A stretch of 64,000 bases of DNA from the NCBI RefSeq assembly GCF_902686445.1, contig NC_062217.1:86981758-87045757 (forward strand), written 5' to 3'. This document shows positions 1 to 10,939 of this stretch, one piece after another. A program made the position numbers and the translations under genes. Source of the DNA: Sciurus carolinensis. Its lineage: Eukaryota > Chordata > Mammalia > Rodentia > Sciuridae. Below the pieces are notes generated by a model. It saw only the letters and a program-made list of their open reading frames with translations, did no database searches and had not been told where the DNA came from. Each line of letters starts with the position of its first letter. Within the stretch, counting starts at the first letter, position 1.

Positions 1-72
1 TCCCTCCTCCTCTTACTTTTTTCTTTTTACAGTGCTGAGGGTTACACCTAAGGCCTTGTGCATAAAACACTT

Positions 73-592
73 TGTTATGGTTTAGATATGAGGTGTCCCC
101 CAAAAGCTCATGTGTGAGACAATGCAAGACAGTTTATAGGCAAAATGACTGTATTATGATAGCCTTAACCTAACCAGTGCATTACTCCACTTGAATGGAT
201 TAACTGGGTGGTAACTGTAGGCAGGTAGGGCATGACTGGAGGAGGTAGGTCACTGGGGGCATACCTTTGTCTTTGGTGAGCCAAATTTAGTTCTCTCTGC
301 TTCCTGATTTTCAATGTCCTCTTCCACACATTTCTGCCATAATGTTCTGCTTCACCTTGGTCATAGAGAAATGGTGTTGGCTGTCTATTGACTGAGACCT
401 CTGGGACTGTGGATGCTAAATAAACAAATAAAATTGTTCTTTTTATTTTTTTATGTGGTGCTGAGAATCGAACCCAGTGCCTCACATGTGCTAGGCAATC
501 AAGTGCTCTATCACTGAGTCACAACCCTAGCCTTCTAAAATTGTTCTTGTCAGGTCTTTTGGTCTCTGCAATGAAACAAACTGACTAAAACA
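73..592 (+). mobile_element. MaLR-type (MST/THE1-like) solo LTR, interrupted by a SINE
   Basis: Begins TGTTATGG and ends ACTAAAACA, with an internal AATAAA-type signal near 420-434, as in MaLR LTRs. Five-base flanks CACTT (68-72) and CACTC (593-597) look like a target-site duplication with one mismatch. It resembles the LTR at 54425-54831 along its length. No internal retroviral coding sequence is present. An ID SINE is inserted at 442-536. Confidence 0.75.
442..536 (-). mobile_element. ID-type SINE inside the LTR
   Basis: Minus-strand tRNA-like core ('tgctgagaatcgaacccagtg ... actgagtcaca') with a T-rich start. The direct repeat AAAATTGTTCTT occurs on both sides (430-441 and 537-548), marking the insertion. 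Confidence 0.85.
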
Positions 593-2450
593 CACTCTAA
601 TACTGAGCTACATCCTCAATCCAGAGCTTTTATTTCTCAATTAAAAATTAATATTACGTAATAGTAAAACCACAGGATTTTATAGATAATTACTTTATGA
701 ATTCAAAGACATTTACTAGTTATGTGGGTTTCCATTAAGCCATTCTGGAGAAAAATTGAATGATTGCTAATGAAAATATACAATTATTTATTCTATTTAA
801 ATAAATAGTGAAATCCTGTTTCAAAGTTAAAAAATAAAAAGGACTGGAGATATAGCTTAGTGGTAGAGCACCCCTGGGTTCAATCCCTAGTACTACAAAA
901 TAAGTAAAAAAGTAGTTCACTATTATAAATACACTTTAAGGAAAATGTCCATACATACATTTTGGGTTGTCTCTGTCATGTTTTCTTAGAATAGATGGCC
1001 AGAAATGGAATTACTTTTAATCAAAAAATATAAACATTTTTCAATCTTTTAAAAAACTATGGCAGAATATACCTAACATAAATTTACAGTCTTATCCATT
1101 TTTAAGTGTACAGTTCAGTGGCATTAAGTACATTCACATCGTGGTGAATCCAGATTCGAACATTTTAGACAAGTATCTGGTCTGTTCTTAGCACTTGAGG
1201 CTGAGCAGGAGTGCAGAGAGCAACCTCCAGTTCAGTAAAATCTCAAGGAAATCCTTGACTTCTATCTTCCTACAGATTCTATCTCAAGTCTCTAATGTTC
1301 ATCTCTAATGTTTCACTGTTTCCTAAGACATGTGCCACCAACCTCTTCCTTACTTCAAAGCTTTCTCTAATCAGTCATTCATGTTTTCACCAGTGCTGCT
1401 TATGTGCATATGAGATTTGACAGATAGGGTCAAGGAGCTGGTTGTCCTCACAGGCAAATGTACACAGGGCTTTCCAAGTCTGTGCCCCACCTAGCTCAGT
1501 CTCAGCACTCCCCTTCATAAATTCTGGTTACCCATAAACCTTTGGTGTAGCAGGAAGCAAAGGGCTTCCAGCCTCACAGATTGTCCTCACCACTGGCCTT
1601 TCCTTCTCTGAATGGCCCCAGGGTTCTCCCCATCTCAGAAAGTCTTCTGAGACTTTCTAGATTGGCTGCCTTGTTTTGGGCCTTCTAATACTATCCCTCC
1701 CAATGTTAATCAGACATCACACTACAATCATTAACTGTTCTCCACTTTTAACATCAATTTCTCCAAGAGGGTCAATACTACCTGAGGAACTATGCCTTGT
1801 TTATCTTCAATGTGCCTAGAATGCACATCACTTTTGATTTGCAGTAGGTATTCAATAAATGCTTACTTATCAAAAACTCACACATCAATTAAAGTCCAGG
1901 ATTATAGAAAAGCCTGCCATTAATTTGCATAGTCAGCCTCAAATGACACCAATAATGCACTCCCCAAGGGAATAATTAAACCCTGAAAAAGCAAAGGCAC
2001 TATTTGATTCCACACATAACCTTTATGGAATACAGCAGCTCTAAACACATAGGACCTGATAAATGATCAAGTCAAATGTAACAAAAGAATCTGCAACACG
2101 CATGTAGTCAGAGTGACTTTCTTGCTGATCATAATAATACACTACCTATGTAATGTAATTTAGCAGTCCAGAATAGAAAAGGAAGCTGAAATCTACTCAC
2201 TTTATTCCTTTGGATGAATCATTTGGCGTTCCCCAAGGGAATAAATTAACTGACCTGCAGTTTTTCAACTTTGGACCTTAACAAGCACACTGTTTCTATC
2301 ACAAGGTCCCCAGTTACAAGATCAAATTATATTTCCTGATTATTCCCCAAACACCGTGCTTTTGCACAGGTTTCCTTCGAAATCTTTCAGGAAAGTCGTT
2401 TCAGGAAAGTCAGGAAAGGCATACTGCAATCAAGAAACACTGCGATCTAC
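593..2450. other. Non-coding left flank
   Basis: No exon recognised. It holds one ID SINE (839-905). About 1030-1160 is an old repeat fragment of the same family as 32160-32530. About 1770-1862 resembles an L2 3' end ('...attcaataaatgctt'). The rest is AT-rich unassigned DNA. If the minus-strand gene starting in the island at 2774 exists, this is its first intron. Confidence 0.5.
839..905 (+). mobile_element. ID-type SINE
   Basis: Plus-strand tRNA-like core 'agcttagtggtagagcacc ... gggttcaatccctagtac' followed by an A-rich tail. Confidence 0.8.
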
Positions 2451-2499
2451 TGTGATCTTCCTCCCACCACCCCAAAACTGGAGAAGTCCAAAGACCCAG

Positions 2500-3060
2500 G
2501 TCTGCCAGCCGTCCCGGTGGGCGCGTCCGTCTCCTGTGTCCTGTCATATGCCCCGCAACCGCTGGGCAGAGCTTCAGGACCACTCTGTGACCTCCCCGAG
2601 GCCTTGGGCCGCACAAGCACAGGTCCCCTACCTGACACTGTCAGACCCTTTGCTTCTGCAAAAGGCAGTTGTGCAACTCGGTCAGCGAAAGCGCATGGGA
2701 CACCTCCCGACTAGGACTTTGGGGACCCTCGTGAGGACTGTCTCCCAGCCGGTCACCGGCGGCGCCCACTCACCTGCCAGAGGATCCGCCCGGTTCCGGG
2801 AGCTCCGGATTCTGGGCACTCCGGTCTCGGGCCCTCCTTTCCAGGCACTTCCGGTCGCTGCGGTGCCTACTCGGGGCGTCTCCGGAGCTCCCCACTTAGG
2901 GTGCTTCCGGATTCCCGGTACCCGGGGTTCAAAGCGCTGACTTCGGGCGCGGCCAGGCTGGGCAGGGCGAGTGAGAACGCCTCCAGAACTTCTGCTCCGC
3001 CCCCGGCTAAGCGAGCGCCCCTAGCGGTGAGTTCACCAGACAGCACCGGAATCAGTACCC
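2500..3060 (-). promoter_or_regulatory. CpG island, probable promoter of a leftward gene
   Basis: A GC-rich, CpG-dense block in otherwise AT-rich DNA. It contains ETS/GABPA-like CTTCCGG cores (for example 2846-2855 and 2901-2910) and no TATA box. A strong splice donor on the minus strand at 2773/2774 makes it a promoter and first exon for a gene running left, head-to-head with CENPJ. In mouse, Parp4 lies divergent from Cenpj (recalled synteny), so PARP4 is the leading candidate. No PARP4 coding sequence is visible to the left within the window. Confidence 0.6.
2774..3040 (-). other. Putative non-coding exon 1 of a divergent gene (PARP4 candidate)
   Basis: Read on the minus strand, the sequence ends CAG at 2776-2774 and continues GTGAGT at 2773-2768, a perfect donor consensus inside the CpG island. 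The transcription start is unknown, so the right border is a guess. No convincing coding frame begins here, which suits a 5' UTR exon. Confidence 0.45.
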
Positions 3061-3303
3061 GCAGGGCGCAGAGTGGGTCCCTGGTTAGAGGGGCTTCCAT
3101 TCCAAGGCTGGGTTCAGCACTTTGTTTCCGTTTCATCTTTAAGGCGGGATTTTGCCAATTACCGTGTATCCGAAGTTAAAGTTTGGGAGAGGGTGAGCGA
3201 ATGGTGCTGTCATTTAACTGAGAAATCAGAAGGTGGGGTGGGTTTGGGGAGAGGGTAGTGATATTCCCAGGGGCGGGAAAAAAGCAAGTTTCAATAAAGT
3301 TTC

Positions 3304-3432
3304 AGGGGCTGGGGTTGTGGCTCAGTGGTAGAGCGCTTCCCTGGCATATGTGGGGCATAAGGTTCGATTCTTAGCACCACATATAAATAAATGAATAAAA
3401 TAAAGGTCCATCGACAATTAAAAGAAAAAAAA
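3304..3432 (+). mobile_element. ID-type SINE with long A-rich tail
   Basis: Core 'ggctggggttgtggctcagtggtagagcg ... ggttcgattcttagcaccaca' followed by a sciurid-style tail with 'aataaaataaaggtcca'. A TA-rich simple repeat follows at about 3431-3466. Confidence 0.9.
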
Positions 3433-3738
3433 TATACACATATATATGACCATATATATATATATGAAAGTTTGGGATCAGGGAAACAGGAGAAGAAGTG
3501 CTTGTAAAACAGTGCTTGTGGTAGGGCTTATAAGAAATTGGAGACACTCAAGAGAGGCAGGTGTTGGATGCTGGAGATAACGCCTGAGATTCACGGAGTA
3601 GGAAGTAATGTGAAAGAATCAGATTCCCAGCATAAGGAATAAAATGAGAATAAAAGGGATAGAATACAGAATAGAGTGGAAAGGGTTAGAGTTGAATTCT
3701 GACTCCATCACTGTGGACAAGTACTTTATCTGAAGAAC

Positions 3739-3798
3739 CCAGGGTCTTGTGTATTCAAGGCAAACACTTTACCAACTGAGCTACATCCCCAGCCCCCT
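3739..3798 (-). mobile_element. Truncated ID SINE
   Basis: Minus-strand fragment 'ccagggtcttgtg ... accaactgagctacatccccagccc', lacking the poly(T) part. Confidence 0.7.
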
Positions 3799-3857
3799 GA
3801 AGTTCCAATTTCATTTCCTATGACCTACCTTATAGAGTTGTATAATAATCAGTTTAG

Positions 3858-4080
3858 TTGGGTGTGGTGGTGCTCATCTATAATCCCAGCTATTTGGGAG
3901 GCTCAGGCAAGAGGATTGCAAATTAAAGTCCAGCTTGGACAATTCAGTGAGAATTTTGTCTCAAAATAAAAATAAAAAAGTGCTGGGGATATAGCTCAGT
4001 GATAGAGTGCTCCTAGGTTCAATCCCCAGTACAAACACACACACACACACACAAAGAGAAAGAAAAAGAAAGAAAGAAAT
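3858..4080 (+). mobile_element. B1-dID composite SINE with CA-repeat tail
   Basis: B1 part ('gtggtggtgctcatctataatcccagc ... ttgtctcaaaa') joined to an ID part ('gctggggatatagctcagtg ... caatccccagtac'), ending in a (CA)n run near 4035-4052 and AAAG repeats. Confidence 0.85.
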
Positions 4081-4426
4081 CAAGTGGCATTACAAGTGGC
4101 ATTACATTGCACAATAGGGAGTTCTGGGTCTACCCCTTTCCTGAATATTAAAAGGAGAACAACACAAAACGAAACGAAACAAAAACCAAACCTGGCAAAA
4201 CCAAACTATCCTCTAAAAATGAGAAATTAAGACATGCCTAGTAAACAAAAATTGAAGGATTTCATTGCTAGTTGATGTGCCCTATAGAAAATACTGAAGG
4301 TAGTTCTTTTTCTTGTAATGAAAGAATACTGATGGGGGACAGACAGATGTGAGTGGTGGGAACATGAGGTTAAGGGAATAATTCTATAAAATGGGCCCAT
4401 TGTGCTGAACCCCACATGCTTTCAAT

Positions 4427-4611
4427 TTTATTTTTATTTTAGTTTGTTCGTTTTGGTACTGGGAATTGAACCCAGGGATGCATTACCTCTGAGCTCCATC
4501 CCCAGTTCATTTTATTTTTTTATTTCAAGAGAGGGTGTCACTAAGTTGCTTTGCTAAATTGCTGAGGTTGGCCTTGAACTTCCAATTCTCCTGCCTCAAC
4601 CCCAGCACATG
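4427..4611 (-). mobile_element. B1-dID composite SINE
   Basis: Reverse-oriented ID part ('ggtactgggaattgaacccaggg') followed by reverse B1 ('ctaaattgctgaggttggccttgaac'). Confidence 0.85.
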
Positions 4612-4612
4612 C

Positions 4613-4718
4613 TTTTTTTTTTTTTTTTTTTTTTTTTTTTGCGGTGCTGGGGATCGAACCCAGGGCCTTGTGCTTGCAAGGCAAAGCACTCTACTGACTG
4701 AGCTATCTCCCCAGTCCA
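4613..4718 (-). mobile_element. ID-type SINE, young-looking
   Basis: Long T run, then a well-preserved 'gctggggatcgaacccaggg ... actgagctatctccccag' core. It lies directly beside the preceding B1-dID; short CATGCTTTT-like repeats flank it. Confidence 0.9.
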
Positions 4719-5811
4719 TGCTTTTACTTTTAAAGAGCAATTTACCTGCAGCCCCGCCTGGCTTAAGTCGACAATATGTGTTACATTCCTCAGCAAACTA
4801 CCTATTATTTACAGGAGAAATGCAGGAAAAAGGTCCATAAGATGGAACTTAAGTTATTCTGAAGAAAGGGACTTCTGTGACCCTTCCACAGCCCAGATTG
4901 TGGAACTCAGGGAGAGGAAGATAATTCTCACTATATAAAATCTGTAAGAATGGGTTCCAATTACAATTGGTCAGCATGGACCAAAGTGACCTAGAATTGC
5001 CATGAAAATGGAACTTGAAAGTTTGATATCATCCTGCTGTCAGTCAGAAGGCAAGAGGTGGCTCTGTCCAGGACTTCCTGGAAACCTCCTTGCGACCCCC
5101 CAATAAAACTGTGTAGCAGAGGCATGCTGTCCTTCTCCTGTCTGAGAGGACCCACTTTCTCCTTTGAGAGTATTTCCCTTTCCCCTTTCCTATCACTTCT
5201 AATAAACTCATGCCTATTACTCTGAACAACATGCCTGAAATCTTTTTGACTTGATAGAAGGAGACACTTTGAACTGCCTCAGTTTCCTGAAGGCCCCAGT
5301 GCTATAACAATATCAGATAGTAACCAGAAGCCAAAATAGGAAATAAAGAACACTGGTAAAGATAATTAGGTAAATATAAAAGTCAACAATACCATATTTG
5401 TGATTTCTAACTCTTTTTCTTCATATGATTTAATAAACATATGCAATACATAAAGCAATAATTACAAAGCTATGTTAGTGGGCATATAATGTATTAATTT
5501 TTGATGATAACCCATAACAAGGGAGGAATGAAGATGTATAAAGAACACAGTTTTTGTATGTTTTTATATGGATAGTTCATATGCTAGGCCTTGCTAAAAC
5601 AATTATCAGCAAATTTAAAATGATCAAAATCATAGAAAGTACTATCTTTAACCATACTGAAATGAAGCTAGAAATCCATAACAAATTTTTACTGTTGGAA
5701 AATAATAAATATGTGGAAATAAAATAAACACACTTAAACTATTTCAAAGAAGAAATCATAAGAGAAATTAGAAAATATTTTGAGAGAATGAAAAGAAAAA
5801 CAACATACAAA

Positions 5812-6050
5812 GCTGGGCATGGTGGCATTTGTCTATAATCCCAGTGAGTTAGGAGGCTGAGGTAGGAGGATCAAAAGTTCAAGGTTAGCCTCAGCAATTT
5901 AGCAAGACCCTCAACAACTTAGTGAAACCCTGTCTCAAAATAAAAGTAAAAAATAAAAGGTCTGGCAATGTGTTCAGTGGTAAAGACTCCTTGGTTTCAA
6001 TCCCAAAAACAAACATACAAACAAACAAAAACCAAAAAAGAAAACACAAC
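5812..6050 (+). mobile_element. B1-dID composite SINE
   Basis: B1 part ('gctgggcatggtggcattt ... ccctgtctcaaaataaaa') then a degenerate ID part with a CAAA-rich tail. Confidence 0.8.
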
Positions 6051-6185
6051 ATAACCATAATATATGGGTTGCAGCAAAAATGCTCAGAGGGGAACTTTAT
6101 ATATGTAAATGCTTACATTAAAAAGGAAGAAAGAGTCCAAACTTCAGGTAGGTTTACCTTGAAGCGGTAGAGGGGGAAAAAAAAG

Positions 6186-6275
6186 AATACACCTGTAATT
6201 TCAGCTACCTGGAAGGCTTAAGCAGAAGGATCACAGCTTGAGGTCAGCCTGAACAATCTAGCAAGGAAAAAAACC
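6186..6275 (+). mobile_element. B1 fragment
   Basis: Diverged B1 core 'cacctgtaatttcagctacc ... agcctgaacaatctagcaag'. Confidence 0.65.
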
Positions 6276-6348
6276 CAAACTAAACCCTAAGTCAGTGGGA
6301 AGGAGGAAATAATAATTAGAGCAGAGAAAATGAAATAGAGAATGTGAA

Positions 6349-6500
6349 AAATGTGGTACATACCACTGTAGTCTCAGTTGCTCAGGGGGCTGAGGCAGGA
6401 GAATTGCTTGAGCCCAAGAAACTGAAGCCAGCCTGGGCACATAGCAAGACTCCATCTAGAAAGAGAAAGAAGAGAAAGAGCAAGAGCGAGAGGGGTGTGG
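6349..6500 (+). mobile_element. B1 monomer
   Basis: 'ctgtagtctcagttgctcag ... ccagcctgggcacatagcaag' followed by a purine-rich A/G tail. No ID part is seen. Confidence 0.7.
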
Positions 6501-7083
6501 GGAGAGAACCAACAAAATAAAAGGTGGGTTTTTTTTTTTTTTAAATCCACAAACTTTACCCTGTCAAGAAGAAAAGAGAAAACTCAAATACTAAAATCAG
6601 AAATGAAAGTGAGGACATTACTACTTAGCTTTTAAAAGAGAGTCCTCTGTAAAAACTGTACATCAACAAATTTAGATAACCTAGATAATAAAATGAACAC
6701 ATTCCTTGGAACATACAAATGACCACAATTTATTCAGGAAGAAGTGGAAAATTTTTATAGATATGCAAGTAGAAACAAAGATTAATAAAAAGAAAAGAAA
6801 AGAAAAAAAAAAAAAAAAAAAAACAACCACCACTGAGGAAAGGAAAGCCCAGGATCAGTTGGTTTCACCACTGAATTCTACCATTCAAAGAAGAATGTGC
6901 CTGACACATAAAAGCTCTCGATTTCTCTTGTTTTTTAAAAGAACAAGCAGTGGAACAAGTGTGAAAGTTTTTTGGACAGCTCCATCCCTTGCAATTATTG
7001 TAATATTGGAATATGCAAATCACTGATAATTTCCATTTTTCTGGAAAGTAACATGTTTTAAAAATGTGTAATACCCTGTCAAA

Positions 7084-7296
7084 GACAGGTGTAGTGGTAC
7101 AGTATAATCCTAGCCACTCAAGAGGTTGAGGTAGGAGGTTCTCAAGTTCAAAGTTGGTTTGGGTTACTTAGCAAGACCCTGTCTCAAAAAATAATAAAAG
7201 GACTGGTGATGTAGCTCAGTGGTAGAGTGCTTGCTTAGCATGCCTGAGGCCCTAAGTTCTATCCCTAGTACCCAAAACAAATGAAAAAATAAACTA
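7084..7296 (+). mobile_element. B1-dID composite SINE
   Basis: B1 part ending 'gaccctgtctcaaaa', then ID part 'gactggtgatgtagctcagtggtagagtgc' with an A-rich tail. Confidence 0.85.
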
Positions 7297-7344
7297 AAGA
7301 AAGTTTTAAGAATCACTGGACATTACAAAATGATCTAAATTATT

Positions 7345-7430
7345 GGGGTTGGGGGTATATAGCTCAGTGGTAGAACACCTGCTTAACATGCAGTGGGTCT
7401 TAGATTTGATTTCTAGCATTAAAAAACCCC
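7345..7430 (+). mobile_element. ID-type SINE
   Basis: 'gggtatatagctcagtggtagaacacc' core with a degenerate B box and A-rich tail. Confidence 0.8.
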
Positions 7431-8099
7431 AAGAAAATGAAATAAACCAACCCCTAAATTGTCATTTTCAAGAACAAAGTAAAAATTCTTGTGTGTCAAC
7501 ATCATGTTATTACTCTGCTGTTATCACAGCAAAAATTCATGCCAGAATTCTCCTTTGTTGCAACTGAATTATGGGTTAGACATTCTAGAATGTGGTGAAT
7601 ATGATAATTTCTTCGTTGTGTAGACTTACAGTCTATGGTTCCATAGTCTTTTGGACCAAGCCCAATGCATGAGCAATAGTTTTATCTACATTTAAATGTG
7701 AAGATATCAAAAGGACATCTTTTAGCATCCAACATTGTTAGAAACTTCTTTACTAATGGGAAATTCTGGAAATCTGAGGTTTGGGACCCCACCCAATACA
7801 AGACTCCTCTCTCTTCTCACAGGTGAAAAGATATCCTCTTCTCACAGGATATGGGTTTTCTTGACTTTGCTTAGGAGCTAGGTACTTGCATCTCTGAGTG
7901 CATCCCCTCCAACTGCTGGAGTTACACTTTCCATCCTGGGTGACCTGGGTTTGGGGATCATTCCTTGGACAGGCCTGCACTTTTGTCATCTCTTGGTAGA
8001 GCAATTGCTGGTAACACCAGTATGAAAATGAGAAGTTCCTAACTCTAAACATCTTTTCTACACTTTTGGGGGAGGGAAGGGTGGTGAGAGTTTGATTAA

Positions 8100-8535
8100 T
8101 GGGCACAGAGGTGCAGCTGGATAGGAGGAATAACTGCTAATATTCAGTAGCACAGTAGGATAACTATAGTTGACAACAATTAACTGAATATTTCAGAGCA
8201 CCTTGTGGAGAGGATTTCAAATGTTCCCAATACAAAAAAATGACAATGTCTGGGCTGGTATTGTGGTTCAGTGGTGCAGCGCTTGCCTCACATGTGTGGG
8301 GTATTGGATTTTCAATCCTCAGCACTACATAAATAAATAAAATAAAGGTATTGTGTCCATCTACAAGTATGTCTACAATATTTTAAAAAATGTTTTAAAA
8401 AAATAAATGATAATATCTGAGGTAATAGATATGCCAATTACTCTGATCTGATCATTACCTATTATGTACAAGTACTGAAAAATGTCACACTGATCCCATA
8501 AATGTGTATAATTACTATGTGTCAATTAAAAATAA
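8100..8535 (+). mobile_element. Old L1 3' UTR fragment, interrupted by an ID SINE
   Basis: 'cagtaggataactatagttgacaac', '...atttcaaatgttcccaatac' and, beyond the SINE, 'atgtgtcaattaaaaataaag' match the ancient L1M-type 3' end by memory of the family. The ID SINE at 8252-8405 splits it. Confidence 0.75.
8252..8405 (+). mobile_element. ID-type SINE inside the L1 fragment
   Basis: 'gctggtattgtggttcagtgg ... caatcctcagcactacat' with an 'aaataaaataaaggta' tail, inserted in the L1 3' UTR. Confidence 0.85.
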
Positions 8536-8879
8536 AGAAGTTATTACTAACTAATTTGGGACTACCATAAGCGATGTTTTGTATATTGCACACCATTTGC
8601 CATGTACAGCTGGGCTTTGACACACACAGTCAGTTCCTCTACAGCTGAAGTCACACAGCCAACAGTTGGAACAGTGTACTGTTTATAATGTTTTTAATGT
8701 AATCTTCATAATAATTTTATGAAGCAGATAACTTTATTATCATCTCCATTTTGAAAATGAGAAGACTAGTTTCAGAAAGATTGAGTGCTGAAGACTACAA
8801 AGTTCCTTGTAAGTTGTCAAACTAGCATTTGATGCCAAAATTGCTTATCTCTAAAGTCTGAAATCTTTTTTCTTTCCCC

Positions 8880-9093
8880 CGCCCCCTTTATTTGCAGTAC
8901 TAGGGATTGAGCCCAAGGGACTCACATATTCTAGGATAACACTCTACCACAGAGCTATATCCTCAACACCCTTCCCCTATTTTTTTGAGAAAAGGTTTCA
9001 ATAAATTGCCCAGGCTGTCCTCCAACTCAAAATCCTCCAGCCTCAACCCTCCAGGTAGCTGGGATTACAGGTATGAGCCACCATGCCCAGCCA
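8880..9093 (-). mobile_element. B1-dID composite SINE
   Basis: Reverse ID part 'gtactagggattgagcccaag' followed by reverse B1 ending 'gggattacaggtatgagcc'. Confidence 0.85.
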
Positions 9094-9112
9094 AGCCTGG
9101 GCTCTTAACAGT

Positions 9113-9190
9113 TACATGATAGTGCCCTCAGGAGTCTGAGACAGGAAGAGTGCAAGTTAAAAGCCAGCATCAGCAATTTCGAGAGGCCCC
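9113..9190 (+). mobile_element. B1 fragment
   Basis: 'caggagtctgagacaggaag ... agccagcatcagcaatttc' is a truncated B1 arm. Confidence 0.55.
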
Positions 9191-10142
9191 TTCTTTTCTT
9201 TCCATCTTGTAATGGATTTGGAGGACACTTCAAGCTTAGTAGTTTTGAAAATGACCTGGCTTACTGATGATAACATATATTAGAACCTTAACAGTCAGTT
9301 AAGACTTGAGTGTGATAAAAGAACACTTATCAAATTAACAAGCAATGTGGTACTATATTAGGATATTATATTAGGATAAACATATAGGAATAAAATTTGG
9401 TACAAAAAGTAGAAGATGCTGTGACTGCCTCAAAGATATGTATTTAAAAAAAAGATTTTTGGATATGCTTTCAAATAAAATGAAGATGAAGATCATTTGG
9501 GTCCTTATCCAGCATCTGCAATAAATGCGTAATCTTGGAATTCTTGGACTTTGGTTATAAGAAGGAAGAGGAAGTGGAGGAGAATGGGCAGGAAAATCTT
9601 GATTCAGGAAAGAAGGATCTTTTCTACACCATTATATTGGGTGTTGAAACCAAGGGCACTCTAACACTGAGTTACACCCCACACCTTTTTAGTTTTTTAT
9701 TTTGAGACACGGTCTCAGTAAATTGTCCAGGCCGCCCTCCAATTTGCAATCTTGCTTCAGTCTTTGGGGTAGCTGGTGTGCCCCATTCGACTGGCTCCGT
9801 GAAATGTTATCTTTAACCAGTGGTATTTTGTTTCAACTACTACATTTATTATTATAAATGGCATTTCATTTGATTTCTTTAAAAATTTTATTTGGCCTAC
9901 TGTTAGACACGAAACCAGGTATGTAAACTGTGGTTAACCTGATGTACTATTCTGTCCTTAAGTGTCATGTTTGCACCCATGAAGCACTTTGGTAGCAATT
10001 AAGACAAACAAAAACATCTCTTGAAGTTCTGTGCTTTCAGTGTTCAAAATAAAGTTTTCATACTTAATTGACACACACTGCTACATCAATTAGCCACATG
10101 GGAAAAGATGGCCAACGACAATTTTTGGAGTGAATTCTGACA
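9190..10142. other. Intergenic stretch
   Basis: AT-rich, with one reverse B1-dID remnant at 9630-9785. No gene recognised. About 9213-9249 is similar to 10876-10912. Confidence 0.4.
9630..9785 (-). mobile_element. B1-dID remnant
   Basis: Diverged 'gggtgttgaaaccaagggcac ... actgagttacacccc' then reverse B1 'gagacacggtctcagtaaattg'. Confidence 0.7.
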
Positions 10143-10641
10143 GGTTTACCTCATTTTTTTTTTTTTTTTTTGATCAAACTCTTATTTACAAACTGAGGTA
10201 AACATATCAATGGCATTCATAGTTTGATGTTATAAAATTTCATTTGAATATCAATTCAAAACACCATGTGTTTCACATAATTGTGAGCCAGACTAGAAAA
10301 TCAAGGAAACCAAAATCCTGACACTTCAAAACTGAAATGGTACATGTCTCTGCTTTAATTACTACTCCATTTCTAAAAACCAGAGAAGAAAAAACTTATT
10401 TCAGTGTGAGTTAGAACTCATACACCAATAGCATTAATTGCTTTGGTAAAAACAAATGTCTGTTGGGTTTCACATAACAAACCCTCTGGATTTTACCCAT
10501 GAATTATCCATACTTTTTGAATTTCAACATCACTTCTTCATGCTTCTGGACCATTTCCTTCTGCTATTAGTAAATATCCAATGAGTATTAATGTTAACAT
10601 AAAAGTATTAATCTTTAGACTTAATTGGTTTACCTCATTTT
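10143..10641 (-). pseudogene. Retrocopy (processed-pseudogene-like) with 15-bp TSD, parent unknown
   Basis: A 15-bp direct repeat, GGTTTACCTCATTTT, sits at 10143-10157 and 10627-10641. Just inside the left copy is a T run (minus-strand poly(A) tail), so an RNA of about 455 bases plus tail was inserted on the minus strand by L1-type retroposition. On that strand the 5' part can be read as a short tail of a basic/acidic coiled peptide (QKEMVQKHEEVMLKFKKYG then stop, near 10562-10505) with an in-frame stop just before it. The rest looks like 3' UTR. I do not recognise the parent gene. It is 5'-truncated and not expected to code. Confidence 0.7.
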
Positions 10642-10667
10642 ATGAAACGGTGTGCCCCTCCCTTGCC

Positions 10668-10669
10668 CC

Positions 10670-10700
<31 letters not shown>

Positions 10701-10925
10701 GTGGTACGGGGGATTGAACCCAGGGGCGCTTTACCACTGGGCTACATCCCCATCCTCTTTTTTATTTTTTATTTTTTTTGAGGCAGGGCCTCGCTAAATT
10801 GCTGAGGCTGGCCTAGTACTTGCTATTCTCCTGCTTCAGCCTCCTGAGCCTCTGGGGTCACAGGGGCTTACAATGAAATTTGGAGGACTCTTCCAGTTTT
10901 GTAGTTTTGAAAATTAGCACCATGC
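10668..10925 (-). mobile_element. B1-dID composite SINE, apparently split near its end
   Basis: (TTTA)n start, reverse ID part 'gggggattgaacccaggggc', reverse B1 to 'ctctggggtcacaggg'. The expected B1 end ('caccatgcccggct', 10918-10931) comes only after about 48 foreign bases. Confidence 0.7.
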
Positions 10926-10939
10926 CCGGCTCCAATTCT

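Larger units (their letters stand above)
4719..8099. other. Intergenic stretch, SINEs only
   Basis: No gene or spliced exon seen. It contains SINEs at 5812-6050, 6186-6275, 6349-6500, 7084-7296 and 7345-7430. The blocks between are AT-rich and unassigned, with a poly(A)-like run near 6800-6823. Confidence 0.5.

Noticed and set aside
2356..2940. 194-codon plus-strand open frame
   Set aside because: Lies in a CpG island where stop codons are rare; no recognisable protein, and overlapping frames on both strands are equally open.
4613..4718. tRNA-like sequences in ID elements considered as tRNA genes
   Set aside because: A/B-box-like cores with A-rich tails and TSDs, repeated dozens of times; no intact cloverleaf. 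They are SINEs.
7753..8106. 117-codon minus-strand frame
   Set aside because: No family resemblance; its start overlaps the edge of an L1 3' fragment.
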